This document shows positions 1 to 6,189 of a DNA stretch of 13,436 nucleotides, piece after piece. The DNA is taken from assembly GCA_003224785.1 (NCBI GenBank), contig QHZV01000204.1, positions 1 through 13,436 on the forward strand, read 5' to 3'. Both the position numbers and the translations under genes were made by a program. Origin of the DNA: Acidobacteriota bacterium. Lineage in GTDB: Bacteria; Acidobacteriota; Terriglobia; Terriglobales; Acidobacteriaceae. Under the pieces are notes generated by a model. The model was given only the letters and a program-made list of their open reading frames with translations, did not search any database and was not told the origin of the DNA. Numbering within the stretch: position 1 is the stretch's first letter; every line of letters starts with the position of its first letter.

Positions 1-30
1 CGGGGTTTTCCCGCGTCTTTTTTTATTTCC
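1..30 (+). terminator. Probable rho-independent terminator of an off-window gene
   Basis: The window opens with CGGG, a short T-rich loop and CCCG, followed by CGTC and a run of seven T residues. This is the right half of an intrinsic terminator reading rightward. The stem may extend further to the left, outside the window, because GCGTC follows the visible arm. It would end a rightward gene lying before position 1. Stretch 31-107 holds nothing recognisable. Confidence 0.45.
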
Positions 31-107
31 TTCACTTGTCATCCGAACTGCAGACGAAGAGGGCAGAGAGGGAGCTTGAGAAACAGTTGAACGGCGAAGC
101 AAGCAAC

Positions 108-824
108 TTACTCAGATCTCGAACTGTTCCGCACTTCCTCACTCAGCACAATCGCTTCGGCAATTTCTTTCATGGTCCTACGCTTTTGGCGGCTCTGACG
201 CTGAATGCTCAGGTATGCTTGTTCTTCGGTGAGGCCCAGATCGCGTTGCAGAATGCCCTTGGCGCGCTCGACCAACTTGCGAGTCTCAAGTTGCTGCGAA
301 AGATCCGAGTTCTGTGTTTCCAGTCGTGCAAGTTCGACCTCCGCCCCAGCCATGAAACCTACAGTCGAAAGCAGGCGAATATCTCGTGGACTATAGACGT
401 GAGGATCGCGGTGCTGAAGGTTCATTACGCCAACCAGGCGGCCACGGGAAAACAAAGGCACAGAGAGGAAGGCTTCGTATCGGTCTTCAGGAAGCTCGTT
501 GAAGCGCTGAAACCGCGGATCTTTGAAAGCTTCTTTGGATACGGCAACCGGTTCGCGGTGCTCGGCGACCCATCCGGTAATGCCTTGGCCAACTCGTAGC
601 TTCAGGCGGTCGAGGACCTCCTGATGAGGATTTTTCGAGGCCCGTAAAACCAGGTCCTCACCTTCAAGAACGTAAATGAAACAGGAATCGCACTTAACGA
701 CTTGGACTGCAAAATCCAAAACCCGGTCGAGAGCTTGATGAAATCCATCGGCGCTGGCAATGCGGCTGACGCTCTGGTGCAGAACATCTACATGCGAATC
801 ATCAACAGGAATCGAAGAGGGCAT
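108..824 (-). CDS. GAF domain-ANTAR domain signalling protein (putative RNA-binding antiterminator)
   Basis: A 238-residue protein with an N-terminal GAF sensor domain (about residues 12-160) containing a CDSC segment at 45-48, a VGQGITGWVA core at 78-87 and VPLFSRGRLVGVMNL at 122-136. A helical linker (about 162-182) leads to a C-terminal ANTAR domain (about 175-228) with the typical signature RKLVERAKGIL at 182-192, then GLTEEQAY and a basic RQKRR stretch. ANTAR domains of this family bind tandem RNA hairpins and prevent transcription termination; GAF domains sense small ligands or redox state. The ligand here cannot be told from sequence. There is no DNA-binding helix-turn-helix and no REC domain. 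A weak AGGG ribosome-binding site precedes the ATG. It is transcribed alone, leftward. The long upstream region 825-1057 contains several hairpins described separately. The domain call is secure; targets are unknown. Confidence 0.88.
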   Translation of the reverse strand: MPSSIPVDDSHVDVLHQSVSRIASADGFHQALDRVLDFAVQVVKCDSCFIYVLEGEDLVLRASKNPHQEVLDRLKLRVGQGITGWVAEHREPVAVSKEAFKDPRFQRFNELPEDRYEAFLSVPLFSRGRLVGVMNLQHRDPHVYSPRDIRLLSTVGFMAGAEVELARLETQNSDLSQQLETRKLVERAKGILQRDLGLTEEQAYLSIQRQSRQKRRTMKEIAEAIVLSEEVRNSSRSE

Positions 825-1108
825 AGCTTCAACCCTAGCGGGGGCGAAACCGCCTGTCCAATCGCAATTTCTGATCGAGACAATAAAGCAAAACTGCGCG
901 TTCGTTTACCGTGGATTCAACCCACTGCAACTTACCCCGGTAACGCGCCTTGTTACCACCAATATGCAAGCGGTTGCAATGTTTACGACGCTGATGGCAT
1001 TGGGCACCGGTGCTAAGCCCTATGCTTTCAGCGACTTGAAAATGCGGTCGGTTCGGCTTGGAACCTGCTTTTCCAAATATGCTTGGTTTCGCGGAATCGG
1101 GTCAAAAG
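825..1108. other. Non-coding divergent intergenic region
   Basis: This stretch separates the leftward ANTAR gene from the rightward repeat-bearing membrane protein, so it should hold both promoters; I cannot identify either with confidence. Besides the paired hairpins at 939-978 it contains a GGCG/CGCC hairpin at 843-854 close to the ANTAR start codon, a GTGG/CCAC hairpin at 911-925, and a perfect ten-base palindrome GCACCGGTGC at 1004-1013 that could be an operator. No open reading frame here looks real. Confidence 0.5.
939..978 (-). promoter_or_regulatory. Paired hairpins upstream of the ANTAR gene, candidate ANTAR RNA element
   Basis: Read leftward, 978-965 forms TGCA/TGCA with the six-base loop ACCGCT (or TGCAA/TTGCA with a tetraloop). 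After seven bases, 957-939 forms GGTAAC/GTTACC with the seven-base loop AAGGCGC. ANTAR target RNAs are known as two adjacent hairpins with hexanucleotide loops carrying A at position 1 and G at position 4. Both loops here have A1 and G4 on this strand, but the second is one base too long. The first hairpin also fits on the opposite strand (loop AGCGGT). No transcription start is known. A CATATT hexamer at 966-961 could instead be a -10 box, which would leave the first hairpin out of the RNA. Confidence 0.3.
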
Positions 1109-1651
1109 ATGAATATTGCAGCGAAGACGGCGGGAATGAGCCGACGCAAACGCAGTCTGCTCCCCTTGCTGATCATTCTGTTTTTGATTTCCTACGGCAT
1201 GCTGACGAAGTTGGTGATTGATCAAGATCGGACCATCGATTCGCAGCGCACCTTGATTCATCTTTTATTCAAAGACAATTTGCACCTGAGCGCGCTGAAG
1301 AAAGCAGAAGGCCGTTCTCAGGCGAAAGGGAGCCAGGGGACATCAAGCAACAGCTTGCAGGCGCCGTCTTCGAAACTCCCCATAATCCAGACTCCGTTAA
1401 ACCAGGTTCCATTAAACCAGGTTCCGTCAAATAATGTTTCGACAAGCCAGGTTCCGTCAGTGAAAGGCCCGTCCACCCAGGAGTTGTCCGAGAAAGACCC
1501 GTTAATTCAGGTTCCGTCCGGTAAAACAACAGCGCAGAACAGTGCGAAGACCGAGCGCAAATCAGGGAAGGCACAAAAGCCGACGCCGAATAGGCCGCCG
1601 GCTGAACTGACCGACCCATCAGATATGCGCCGGGTTTGGATCGCGATTTAG
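1109..1651 (+). CDS. Hypothetical single-pass membrane protein with pentapeptide tandem repeats
   Basis: No known domain was recognised. From the chosen ATG the product has 180 residues: a basic N-terminus (SRRKR), one hydrophobic segment at about 17-37 (LLPLLIILFLISYG region), a short amphipathic stretch with DRTIDSQRTL, then a low-complexity tail. Residues 91-140 are ten degenerate five-residue units of the form P-[LS]-x-x-[VTK], for example PLNQV twice, PLIQV and PSGKT. The C-terminus is rich in K, P and T. The likely topology is a cytoplasmic or short N-terminus with the tail outside, or the reverse; the sequence does not decide. A second in-frame ATG at 1136 (171 residues, starting MSRRKR) is equally plausible, and neither start has a strong ribosome-binding site. 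The next gene begins 22 bases after the stop, suggesting co-transcription. Confidence 0.65.
   Translation: MNIAAKTAGMSRRKRSLLPLLIILFLISYGMLTKLVIDQDRTIDSQRTLIHLLFKDNLHLSALKKAEGRSQAKGSQGTSSNSLQAPSSKLPIIQTPLNQVPLNQVPSNNVSTSQVPSVKGPSTQELSEKDPLIQVPSGKTTAQNSAKTERKSGKAQKPTPNRPPAELTDPSDMRRVWIAI
1379..1528 (+). repeat. 15-bp degenerate tandem repeat inside a coding region, ten units
   Basis: Ten consecutive 15-base units encode ten pentapeptides in the preceding membrane protein. The two best-preserved neighbours differ at one base (CCGTTAAACCAGGTT and CCATTAAACCAGGTT), and unit 9 (CCGTTAATTCAGGTT) is close to them. Units 3-8 and 10 have diverged. The unit length is a multiple of three, so copy-number change would keep the frame. 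Confidence 0.85.
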
Positions 1652-1673
1652 TTTTTCTTGGCAGGTAGGTGCC

Positions 1674-1937
1674 ATGAACATTATTGCAACTTTGTTATTG
1701 GCTTCGCTCCCCGTCCCACAGGTACCGGCGAACTTGGCCCAAAGTGCGCAACCGGCAGCGCATTTCACCCAACAGGCCAAATCTGCCCCGCGAAAAGGCG
1801 GCAAATGGTATTTTGCGCGCACTGGGCACGCCGTCTTTTGCTACGGTCCAGTCATGACCGTGAACGATGGCGGAGGACTGGAACGCGTCGCGACATTCTG
1901 CAAGGGCGATCGAGTCATGGTGCCGCTGAAAGATTAA
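1674..1937 (+). CDS. Small secreted hypothetical protein
   Basis: An 87-residue product not assigned to a family. Residues 1-25 look like a Sec signal peptide: a hydrophobic stretch IIATLLLASLPV and a likely cleavage after an A-Q-S-A segment. The mature part is about 60 residues with a basic KGGKWYF stretch and two cysteines (56 and 76) that could form a disulfide in an oxidising compartment. The ATG is preceded by a purine-rich AGGTAGGT at suitable spacing. It lies 22 bases after the repeat-bearing membrane protein and probably shares its transcript, which hints at a joint envelope role, but this is only inferred from position. Confidence 0.6.
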   Translation: MNIIATLLLASLPVPQVPANLAQSAQPAAHFTQQAKSAPRKGGKWYFARTGHAVFCYGPVMTVNDGGGLERVATFCKGDRVMVPLKD

Positions 1938-1963
1938 AGACTAAAGCCATCGGGGATCTGTGA

Positions 1964-1984
1964 TCGGGTCATCGGGTGACCTGA
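1964..1984 (+). terminator. Hairpin after the small secreted protein, possible weak terminator
   Basis: TCGGGTCA pairs with TGACCTGA around a TCGGG loop, giving an eight-pair stem with one G-T pair. It starts 26 bases after the stop codon. There is no T tract, so if it terminates transcription it is not a classic intrinsic terminator. The motif ATCGGG occurs three times within 1949-1976, giving the area a repetitive look. Confidence 0.3.
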
Positions 1985-2077
1985 AACTCGAACCGATGCG
2001 AGGCCTTATCGCGAAATCAGACTCTCCTAAGTCATCCAACCGTAATTCATTTAGATCGCCCGATGTAACATGTTTCC

Positions 2078-2461
2078 ATGCCCAAATTTGAACGCCATAT
2101 TTTTATCTGCGGAAACGTGCGTCCGGCGGGGCATCCACGTGGATGTTGCGATCCGACCAGCCGGGCAGAGCTGCAGAAAAAGTTTAAGCAAAAACTTGCA
2201 GAGCGGGGACTGAGGGGAAGAGTCCGGGCAAATCAGTCTGGATGTCTGGACCAGTGTGAGCATGGGCCGAACCTGGTGATTTATCCCGAAGCGGTGTGGT
2301 ATGGCGGAGTGACTTTAGCCGACGTGGACGAGATTGTGGACTCGCACATTGTAGGCGGCCGACCGGTGGAGAGATTAAAGCTGAAGGACGAGTGCTTGAA
2401 CACGGCGGGTTGTGAGCACCGACCGAAACGCGCACTCAATATTACAGACGGACTTTCATAA
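2078..2461 (+). CDS. Stand-alone thioredoxin-like [2Fe-2S] ferredoxin
   Basis: A 127-residue soluble protein of the thioredoxin-fold [2Fe-2S] ferredoxin family, related to the NuoE/HoxE cluster-binding domain. It begins with HIFICGN and carries cysteines at 11, 23, 24, 56 and 60. The pattern C11-x(11 or 12)-C23/24 and C56-x3-C60 within SGCLDQCEHGP matches the four-cysteine ligand set of this family, with VIYPEAVWY following as usual. The doubled cysteine (23-24) leaves the second ligand ambiguous. Two further cysteines near the C-terminus (about 107 and 113) are extra. Such proteins are presumed electron carriers; the partner is unknown and no hydrogenase or dehydrogenase subunit lies nearby. 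No clear ribosome-binding site precedes the ATG. Confidence 0.85.
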   Translation: MPKFERHIFICGNVRPAGHPRGCCDPTSRAELQKKFKQKLAERGLRGRVRANQSGCLDQCEHGPNLVIYPEAVWYGGVTLADVDEIVDSHIVGGRPVERLKLKDECLNTAGCEHRPKRALNITDGLS

Positions 2462-2524
2462 AGCTCACGAACCGGTGAAAAATCCGTGCCAAGATTCCTT
2501 TTACGCCCGCATCAACCCTCCTAA

Positions 2525-2554
2525 TTGACGACCTCGTTAACCTCCCATTACTCT
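2525..2554 (+). promoter_or_regulatory. Candidate sigma-70-type promoter for the 74-residue protein and DinB gene
   Basis: TTGACG at 2525-2530 is followed after 18 bases by TACTCT at 2549-2554. The -35 box is a five-of-six match, while the -10 box is weak. The ATG at 2571 follows, with AGGGG just upstream of it, so the leader would be very short. Confidence 0.35.
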
Positions 2555-2570
2555 GGCATAGGGGTACACG

Positions 2571-2795
2571 ATGGCAGTGAAGTCCATTCAACTGGGGCAA
2601 GTTTGGCGTAAAGACGAAGGCGGGCAGGACTATCTGGTTACGAAGCTTTACAACGAAGTGTTCACGCAATACGCAGTGCTGCGTCCTGCCGAAGTGACTG
2701 CCCCCGATGCTCCTACGGTTCGCGTTAAAGTTGCTAAAGCCGACGACGGTGTTGGACTCCCGGGGTTCACGTTTACTCAAGAAGGCTCGTTCTAA
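2571..2795 (+). CDS. Conserved-looking small hypothetical protein
   Basis: A 74-residue soluble protein with no signal peptide, membrane segment or cysteine. The N-terminal half reads like a small beta-rich domain (IQLGQVWRKDEGGQDYLV, then TQYAVLRP); the C-terminal half is rich in valine and lysine (VRVKVAKADDG) and ends GFTFTQEGSF. I do not recognise a family. AGGGG lies about nine bases before the ATG and supports the start. The DinB-family gene begins 23 bases after the stop, so the two are probably one transcription unit, but no functional link can be claimed. Confidence 0.65.
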   Translation: MAVKSIQLGQVWRKDEGGQDYLVTKLYNEVFTQYAVLRPAEVTAPDAPTVRVKVAKADDGVGLPGFTFTQEGSF

Positions 2796-2818
2796 GCGAC
2801 CAGCATTCGTATAAGGCC

Positions 2819-3331
2819 ATGTCTCCCACTGAAATCCAGCAACTCTTTGATTACAACGCTTGGGCGAACCGGCGTTCGCTCGCGGCGGCAGAAACACTTA
2901 CTCCGGAACAATTCATCAAGCCACTCGGTTCAAGTTTCAGTTCCGTTCGTGACACGCTTGCTCATATCTACGGTGCGGAGTGGATATGGCTCGAACGGTT
3001 CCAAGGACGTTCTCCAGCCGCACTACCGGATGTAAACCAATTTAACGAGCTACCAAGTTTGCGTGAGCGCTGGATTGAACATGAGGTGAAGTTGCTTGCG
3101 TTTGTGCGCGGACTGACGCAATCGGATCTCGATCGCGAAATGGAATACAAAACCCTCAAATTCGGCGTCTATCGTAATCCGTTGTGGCAATCCATGCAGC
3201 ACGTGGTGAATCACGGCACGTACCATCGCGGCCAAGTGACAACGATGTTGCGTCAACTCGGAGCCCAGCCGGTCCTCACCGACCTGATGCACTTCTACCG
3301 CGAGCGGTCGGTAGCCATGGGTGCAGTCTGA
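2819..3331 (+). CDS. DinB-family four-helix metalloprotein
   Basis: A 170-residue protein of the DinB/YfiT-like superfamily, a four-helix bundle with a three-histidine metal site. The N-terminus LFDYNAWANRR (9-19) is the characteristic opening. The expected metal ligands are visible as H49 in TLAHIYGAEW, and H132 and H136 in HVVNHGTYHRGQ. Length is normal for the family. Members include thiol-dependent S-transferases (for bacillithiol or mycothiol) and many of unknown role, often linked to stress or damage. The substrate cannot be deduced. The start follows an AAGG sequence, 23 bases after the preceding small gene. Confidence 0.9.
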   Translation: MSPTEIQQLFDYNAWANRRSLAAAETLTPEQFIKPLGSSFSSVRDTLAHIYGAEWIWLERFQGRSPAALPDVNQFNELPSLRERWIEHEVKLLAFVRGLTQSDLDREMEYKTLKFGVYRNPLWQSMQHVVNHGTYHRGQVTTMLRQLGAQPVLTDLMHFYRERSVAMGAV

Positions 3332-3406
3332 ATGTAGATGTGTGTTGCTAAAGCACAAAATTCCGTAACGGATTGCCAGTAACTAACAGCAAAAAAAGCT
3401 TGTTTC

Positions 3407-4030
3407 ATGACTGAAAAAATCCTCGCAGTAGTTTTTGTTTTCATCGAGTCCCTGATCGCCTTTGCCGGCTATGGCGGCATTGTCATCCTCATGGGCATTG
3501 AGTCCGCCTGCATTCCTTTGCCGTCGGAACTGATCATGCCATTTGCGGGATATCTGGTTTTTGAAGTAAAGATGAGATTGCTTTGGGTCGCAACCGCCGG
3601 AGCGCTTGGCTGCCACCTGGGATCCCTGATCGCCTATGAGATAGGGTGCTATGGTGGCAGGCCATTGGTAGAGCGCTATGGCCGCTGGATTTTAATGGGT
3701 CGTCGCGAACTTGATTTGGCCGACCGCTTCTTCACGCGCTGGGGATATCTGGCAGTATTCGTGGGGCGGTTGCTACCGATAGTTCGGACGTTCATCGCGC
3801 TACCAGCCGGAATTTCCCGCATGCCTCGCCTGCGTTTTCACATTTACACATTTCTCGGATCATGGCCTTGGTGCTTCGGCCTGGCTTGGCTGGGAATGAA
3901 GCTCGGGGAAAACTGGCGCGCACTCGGAAAATACCTTCACAAGTTGGACGCCGTAATTGTGATCGTTCTGGTTGTAGGGATTGTCTGGTTTATTTGGACG
4001 CACTGGCAGAATCGGCTCAGGACTGCTTAG
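3407..4030 (+). CDS. DedA-family membrane protein
   Basis: A 207-residue polytopic inner-membrane protein of the DedA (SNARE-associated/VTT) family, thought to act as lipid scramblases or flippases important for envelope homeostasis. Hydrophobic segments lie at about 5-30, 42-80, 113-135, 148-165 and 181-199. The two family motifs are present: ESACIPLPSELIMPFAGYL at 32-50, with the conserved acidic residues E32 and E41, and GRLLPIVRTFIALPAG at 120-135, with the paired arginines R121 and R127. Length is typical. The ribosome-binding site is weak (an A-rich stretch before the ATG). It appears monocistronic and converges on the metallophosphoesterase gene. Confidence 0.92.
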   Translation: MTEKILAVVFVFIESLIAFAGYGGIVILMGIESACIPLPSELIMPFAGYLVFEVKMRLLWVATAGALGCHLGSLIAYEIGCYGGRPLVERYGRWILMGRRELDLADRFFTRWGYLAVFVGRLLPIVRTFIALPAGISRMPRLRFHIYTFLGSWPWCFGLAWLGMKLGENWRALGKYLHKLDAVIVIVLVVGIVWFIWTHWQNRLRTA

Positions 4031-4054
4031 GACAAAATTAAGGTTGCTCAAGAA

Positions 4055-4137
4055 CGATGAGCTTTGAGCGATGAGTTCCGAGCATATTTGAGGGTGGTTC
4101 TTAGCGCTGTTCGCTCGCGGCTCATCGCTCAAAGCTC
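4055..4137. repeat. Perfect 17-bp inverted repeat made of heptamers, convergent junction
   Basis: GAGCTTTGAGCGATGAG at 4059-4075 is repeated exactly as its reverse complement at 4121-4137, with a 45-base spacer. The left arm is itself a heptamer array: CGATGAG, CTTTGAG, CGATGAG at 4055-4075. It fills the gap between two genes transcribed toward each other, so it may act as a bidirectional terminator or be a copy of a dispersed repetitive palindrome. There is no T tract directly after either arm. Confidence 0.7.
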
Positions 4138-4160
4138 GCTTGCTGTTCGGTAATTTCATT

Positions 4161-5261
4161 TCACTGAATCGGCCCAGTTTTGCGGTTGTCCTCAAAGCAT
4201 TCGTGCACAAAAGGCTTTGTGAATCGCTGCACCACGTCGGCCGGAATGCTGTCCTCTTTCAATTCCTCGAATTTGAACTTGATGGTCCCCGCCGGCTCGC
4301 CTTCCGGATTTACCGTGCCTACCAGATATCCGTATACGTTAGTTTTAGCAATCTTGGCGTCCTTTGCCGCAGGCGGCAGCGGATAACGCTCAGCCCCGGC
4401 TGTGCCCACAATCCATCCAGGAAGTTCTCCGCCATTCGCCTTCCAGTACGGAGTATTGAAGATTCCCTCCATAAAGAAATGCGAATGGCTGGCCAGGACA
4501 TACACGAACTTGTGGGAGTCGTTCTGCATCTTTAGCAGCATTTGATACACGCGCCGGCCCGTCTCAGTTCCGCTCGGATACTCGTTCATGCTGTGATTGG
4601 CGGAGATACTCTCCGGGAGGGCCTCATGCATTCCGACCACGATCGTCCGCACGGATTCGTCTTTGCGGTCGCGATTCAGAACGCCTTCGATCCACTTCAT
4701 TTGCTCCGCACTGAGTTGGTCGCTGGTAGCGTTATCGAGATAGATGAAATCAATGCCATCATGCACCCAATGAAAATACGTCCTCGGTTGGATTGCAGCA
4801 GGATTGTCTTTAAGCCTCTGCTTCCTTAACTCAGGCGTGTTCAAATAGGTCTTGAATTTCGCAATGAACAGTGCGCGAGTCTTCGGCGGCGTGGTCTCAT
4901 GATTCCCAATGCCCAGGAAAAATGGAGTGTCTGCCCAGGGTTTGATCTGGTTCTCGATAAAGTCGTCCCAGGCATGTCTTTCGTAGTCAGCAAGATCGGT
5001 GGCCTTGCCCTGCTGGGTACGCTCCTCGACAAAATCCTGGTCCGGAGCAGAAATTTTGCGCAGGTCTCCCAAATGCCAGTAGAAGGCCACGTTGTGCTTG
5101 ATGGCGTCGGCGGCAATCGCCGGCATCACCACGTCGCCGCAGTTTCGCGAGTCCCCGGAAACCGCGAACGACCAGCTCGGCGCGGCTGGCTGCTGACCCG
5201 CAGCACCTGTGATGACCGAAAGACAACAAATCGCGAGCAGGAGCACTCTAATCATGTTCAT
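4161..5261 (-). CDS. Secreted calcineurin-like metallophosphoesterase
   Basis: A 366-residue protein with an N-terminal signal peptide (about 1-22, ending GAAGQQ) and a calcineurin-like phosphoesterase fold. Metal-site motifs appear in the expected order: GDSR (D37), HLGDL (D66), GIGNHE (N120, H121), VVGMHEA (H212) and ASHSHF (H259, H261). The first motif has Arg where many relatives have His (D-x-H), and the last is SHSH rather than GHTH or GHVH, so it belongs to a divergent branch. It probably hydrolyses phosphate esters outside the cytoplasm; the substrate is unknown. Between motifs it carries a long insert (about 67-110) rich in charged residues. The ribosome-binding site is weak; a second ATG two codons in is also possible. 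It diverges from the DUF1223 gene and converges on DedA. Confidence 0.82.
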   Translation of the reverse strand: MNMIRVLLLAICCLSVITGAAGQQPAAPSWSFAVSGDSRNCGDVVMPAIAADAIKHNVAFYWHLGDLRKISAPDQDFVEERTQQGKATDLADYERHAWDDFIENQIKPWADTPFFLGIGNHETTPPKTRALFIAKFKTYLNTPELRKQRLKDNPAAIQPRTYFHWVHDGIDFIYLDNATSDQLSAEQMKWIEGVLNRDRKDESVRTIVVGMHEALPESISANHSMNEYPSGTETGRRVYQMLLKMQNDSHKFVYVLASHSHFFMEGIFNTPYWKANGGELPGWIVGTAGAERYPLPPAAKDAKIAKTNVYGYLVGTVNPEGEPAGTIKFKFEELKEDSIPADVVQRFTKPFVHECFEDNRKTGPIQ

Positions 5262-5378
5262 GATGGTTTTTCTCAGGCTTTTCTACGAGTTCTCGACGAA
5301 CTCTGCCGCTAAATCTTTTGCGTGACCGTCACAACCGTATTAGTGTAGCGTTCTCTTTATCAAGGAATCTGTCAAAGT
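5262..5378. promoter_or_regulatory. Divergent promoter region with a GTGAC-C-GTCAC palindrome
   Basis: The region between the metallophosphoesterase and DUF1223 start codons must hold both promoters. A perfect palindrome GTGACCGTCAC lies at 5322-5332 and could bind a dimeric regulator. The sequence TTGCGT at 5318-5323 may be a -35 box for the rightward gene, but no good -10 box follows. The left half is occupied by the hairpin repeat described separately. Confidence 0.35.
5286..5320 (+). repeat. Dispersed intergenic hairpin repeat, copy 1
   Basis: This 35-base element contains the hairpin GAGTTC-TCGAC-GAACTC (5287-5303) followed by TGCCGCTAAATCTTTTG. A second copy lies at 11865-11900, in the same orientation, matching at about 31 of 36 aligned positions. 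The stem is identical in both copies, while two of the differences fall in the loop. It sits 58 bases before the DUF1223 start codon. Confidence 0.75.
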
Positions 5379-6146
5379 ATGACAAACTTTCGTAGAACTC
5401 TGATCCTCGCGATATTTGCCCTGACCTGCATATGCGTGGCGGCGCAAACTCCCGCTCCGGTTGTGGTTGAGCTGTTTACATCTGAAGGCTGCTCAAGTTG
5501 CCCGCCTGCTGACGACTTTTTACGCACGCTTGACGCCACCCAACCAGTCGCTGGAGTCCGGCTAATTGTTTTAGGCGAACACGTTGATTACTGGGACGAC
5601 CAAGGCTGGAAGGACAAATATTCGGACCACAACTTCACCGTGTGCCAGCAGAACTATGCTGACAAATTGAAGCTAAAGAGCTCCTATACTCCGCAAATGG
5701 TTATTGACGGGGCGGTGGAATCTTCGGGAAACGATCGCCAGCGCGCGAGCCAGGCTTTCGAGAACGCCCGTACTCAGCCAAAGGTGAACTTGCAGATTTC
5801 TTCCATGAAACTGGAAAATGGCGTTCTGCGAGCCCACATCGAATCGGGACCCGTGCCTGCTTCAGCTGATGTATTCGTGGCCCTGGCGCTGGATCATGCC
5901 GAGTCACAAGTGCTTCATGGAGAAAACGGGGGGCATCATCTGGAGCATGTAGCCATTGCTCGTACCTTCGTCAAAGCGGGAAAAGCATCAAAGGGCACGG
6001 CGTTCGCGGGAGACGTGAAACTCAAGGCGCATCCATCAGACGGGCCGTATCGCCTGATCGCGTTCGTGCAAGAACCAAATCAAGGGAAGATCGTCGGGGC
6101 GGCTGTTCAATCTCTCGGCACAGAAAAACTGCACCAAGGAAATTGA
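5379..6146 (+). CDS. Secreted DUF1223 thioredoxin-fold protein
   Basis: A 255-residue protein with a signal peptide (about 1-22, LILAIFALTCICVAA core) followed by the DUF1223 signature VVVELFTSEGCSSCPPAD at 28-45. The CSSC pair (C38, C41) corresponds to the thioredoxin-type active site. A further typical stretch is HVDYWDDQGWKDKYS (about 68-82), and YTPQMVIDG (about 103-111) contains the cis-proline-like TPQ. The C-terminal half is beta-rich. The family is widespread and secreted, and presumed redox-active, but the substrate is not established. AAGGAA about ten bases before the ATG supports the start. The stop codon lies inside a terminator-like hairpin. Confidence 0.9.
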   Translation: MTNFRRTLILAIFALTCICVAAQTPAPVVVELFTSEGCSSCPPADDFLRTLDATQPVAGVRLIVLGEHVDYWDDQGWKDKYSDHNFTVCQQNYADKLKLKSSYTPQMVIDGAVESSGNDRQRASQAFENARTQPKVNLQISSMKLENGVLRAHIESGPVPASADVFVALALDHAESQVLHGENGGHHLEHVAIARTFVKAGKASKGTAFAGDVKLKAHPSDGPYRLIAFVQEPNQGKIVGAAVQSLGTEKLHQGN

Positions 6147-6179
6147 GGACGGAACCAGCAATTGCAAAGTTCCGCCCTC
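6145..6179 (+). terminator. Terminator-like hairpin overlapping the DUF1223 stop codon
   Basis: GAGGACGGAAC at 6145-6155 pairs with GTTCCGCCCTC at 6169-6179, giving ten pairs and a single A-C mismatch around a 13-base loop. It lies at the convergent junction with the efflux permease gene. Only a short T4 run follows (6186-6189), so intrinsic termination would be modest. It may serve both directions. Confidence 0.5.
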
Positions 6180-6189
6180 TGAAGGTTTT

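Noticed and set aside
36..599. 187-residue rightward open frame overlapping the ANTAR gene
   Set aside because: It is antisense to a well-supported GAF-ANTAR protein, shows no recognisable domain, and has no ribosome-binding site.
1379..1528. Possible CRISPR array from regular short repeats
   Set aside because: The 15-bp units are directly adjacent without spacers, degenerate, and in frame inside a coding sequence; they encode pentapeptides.
3332..3406. Terminator between DinB and DedA genes
   Set aside because: Only very short complementary stretches (for example CCGTAACGG) are present and no stem followed by T residues was found.
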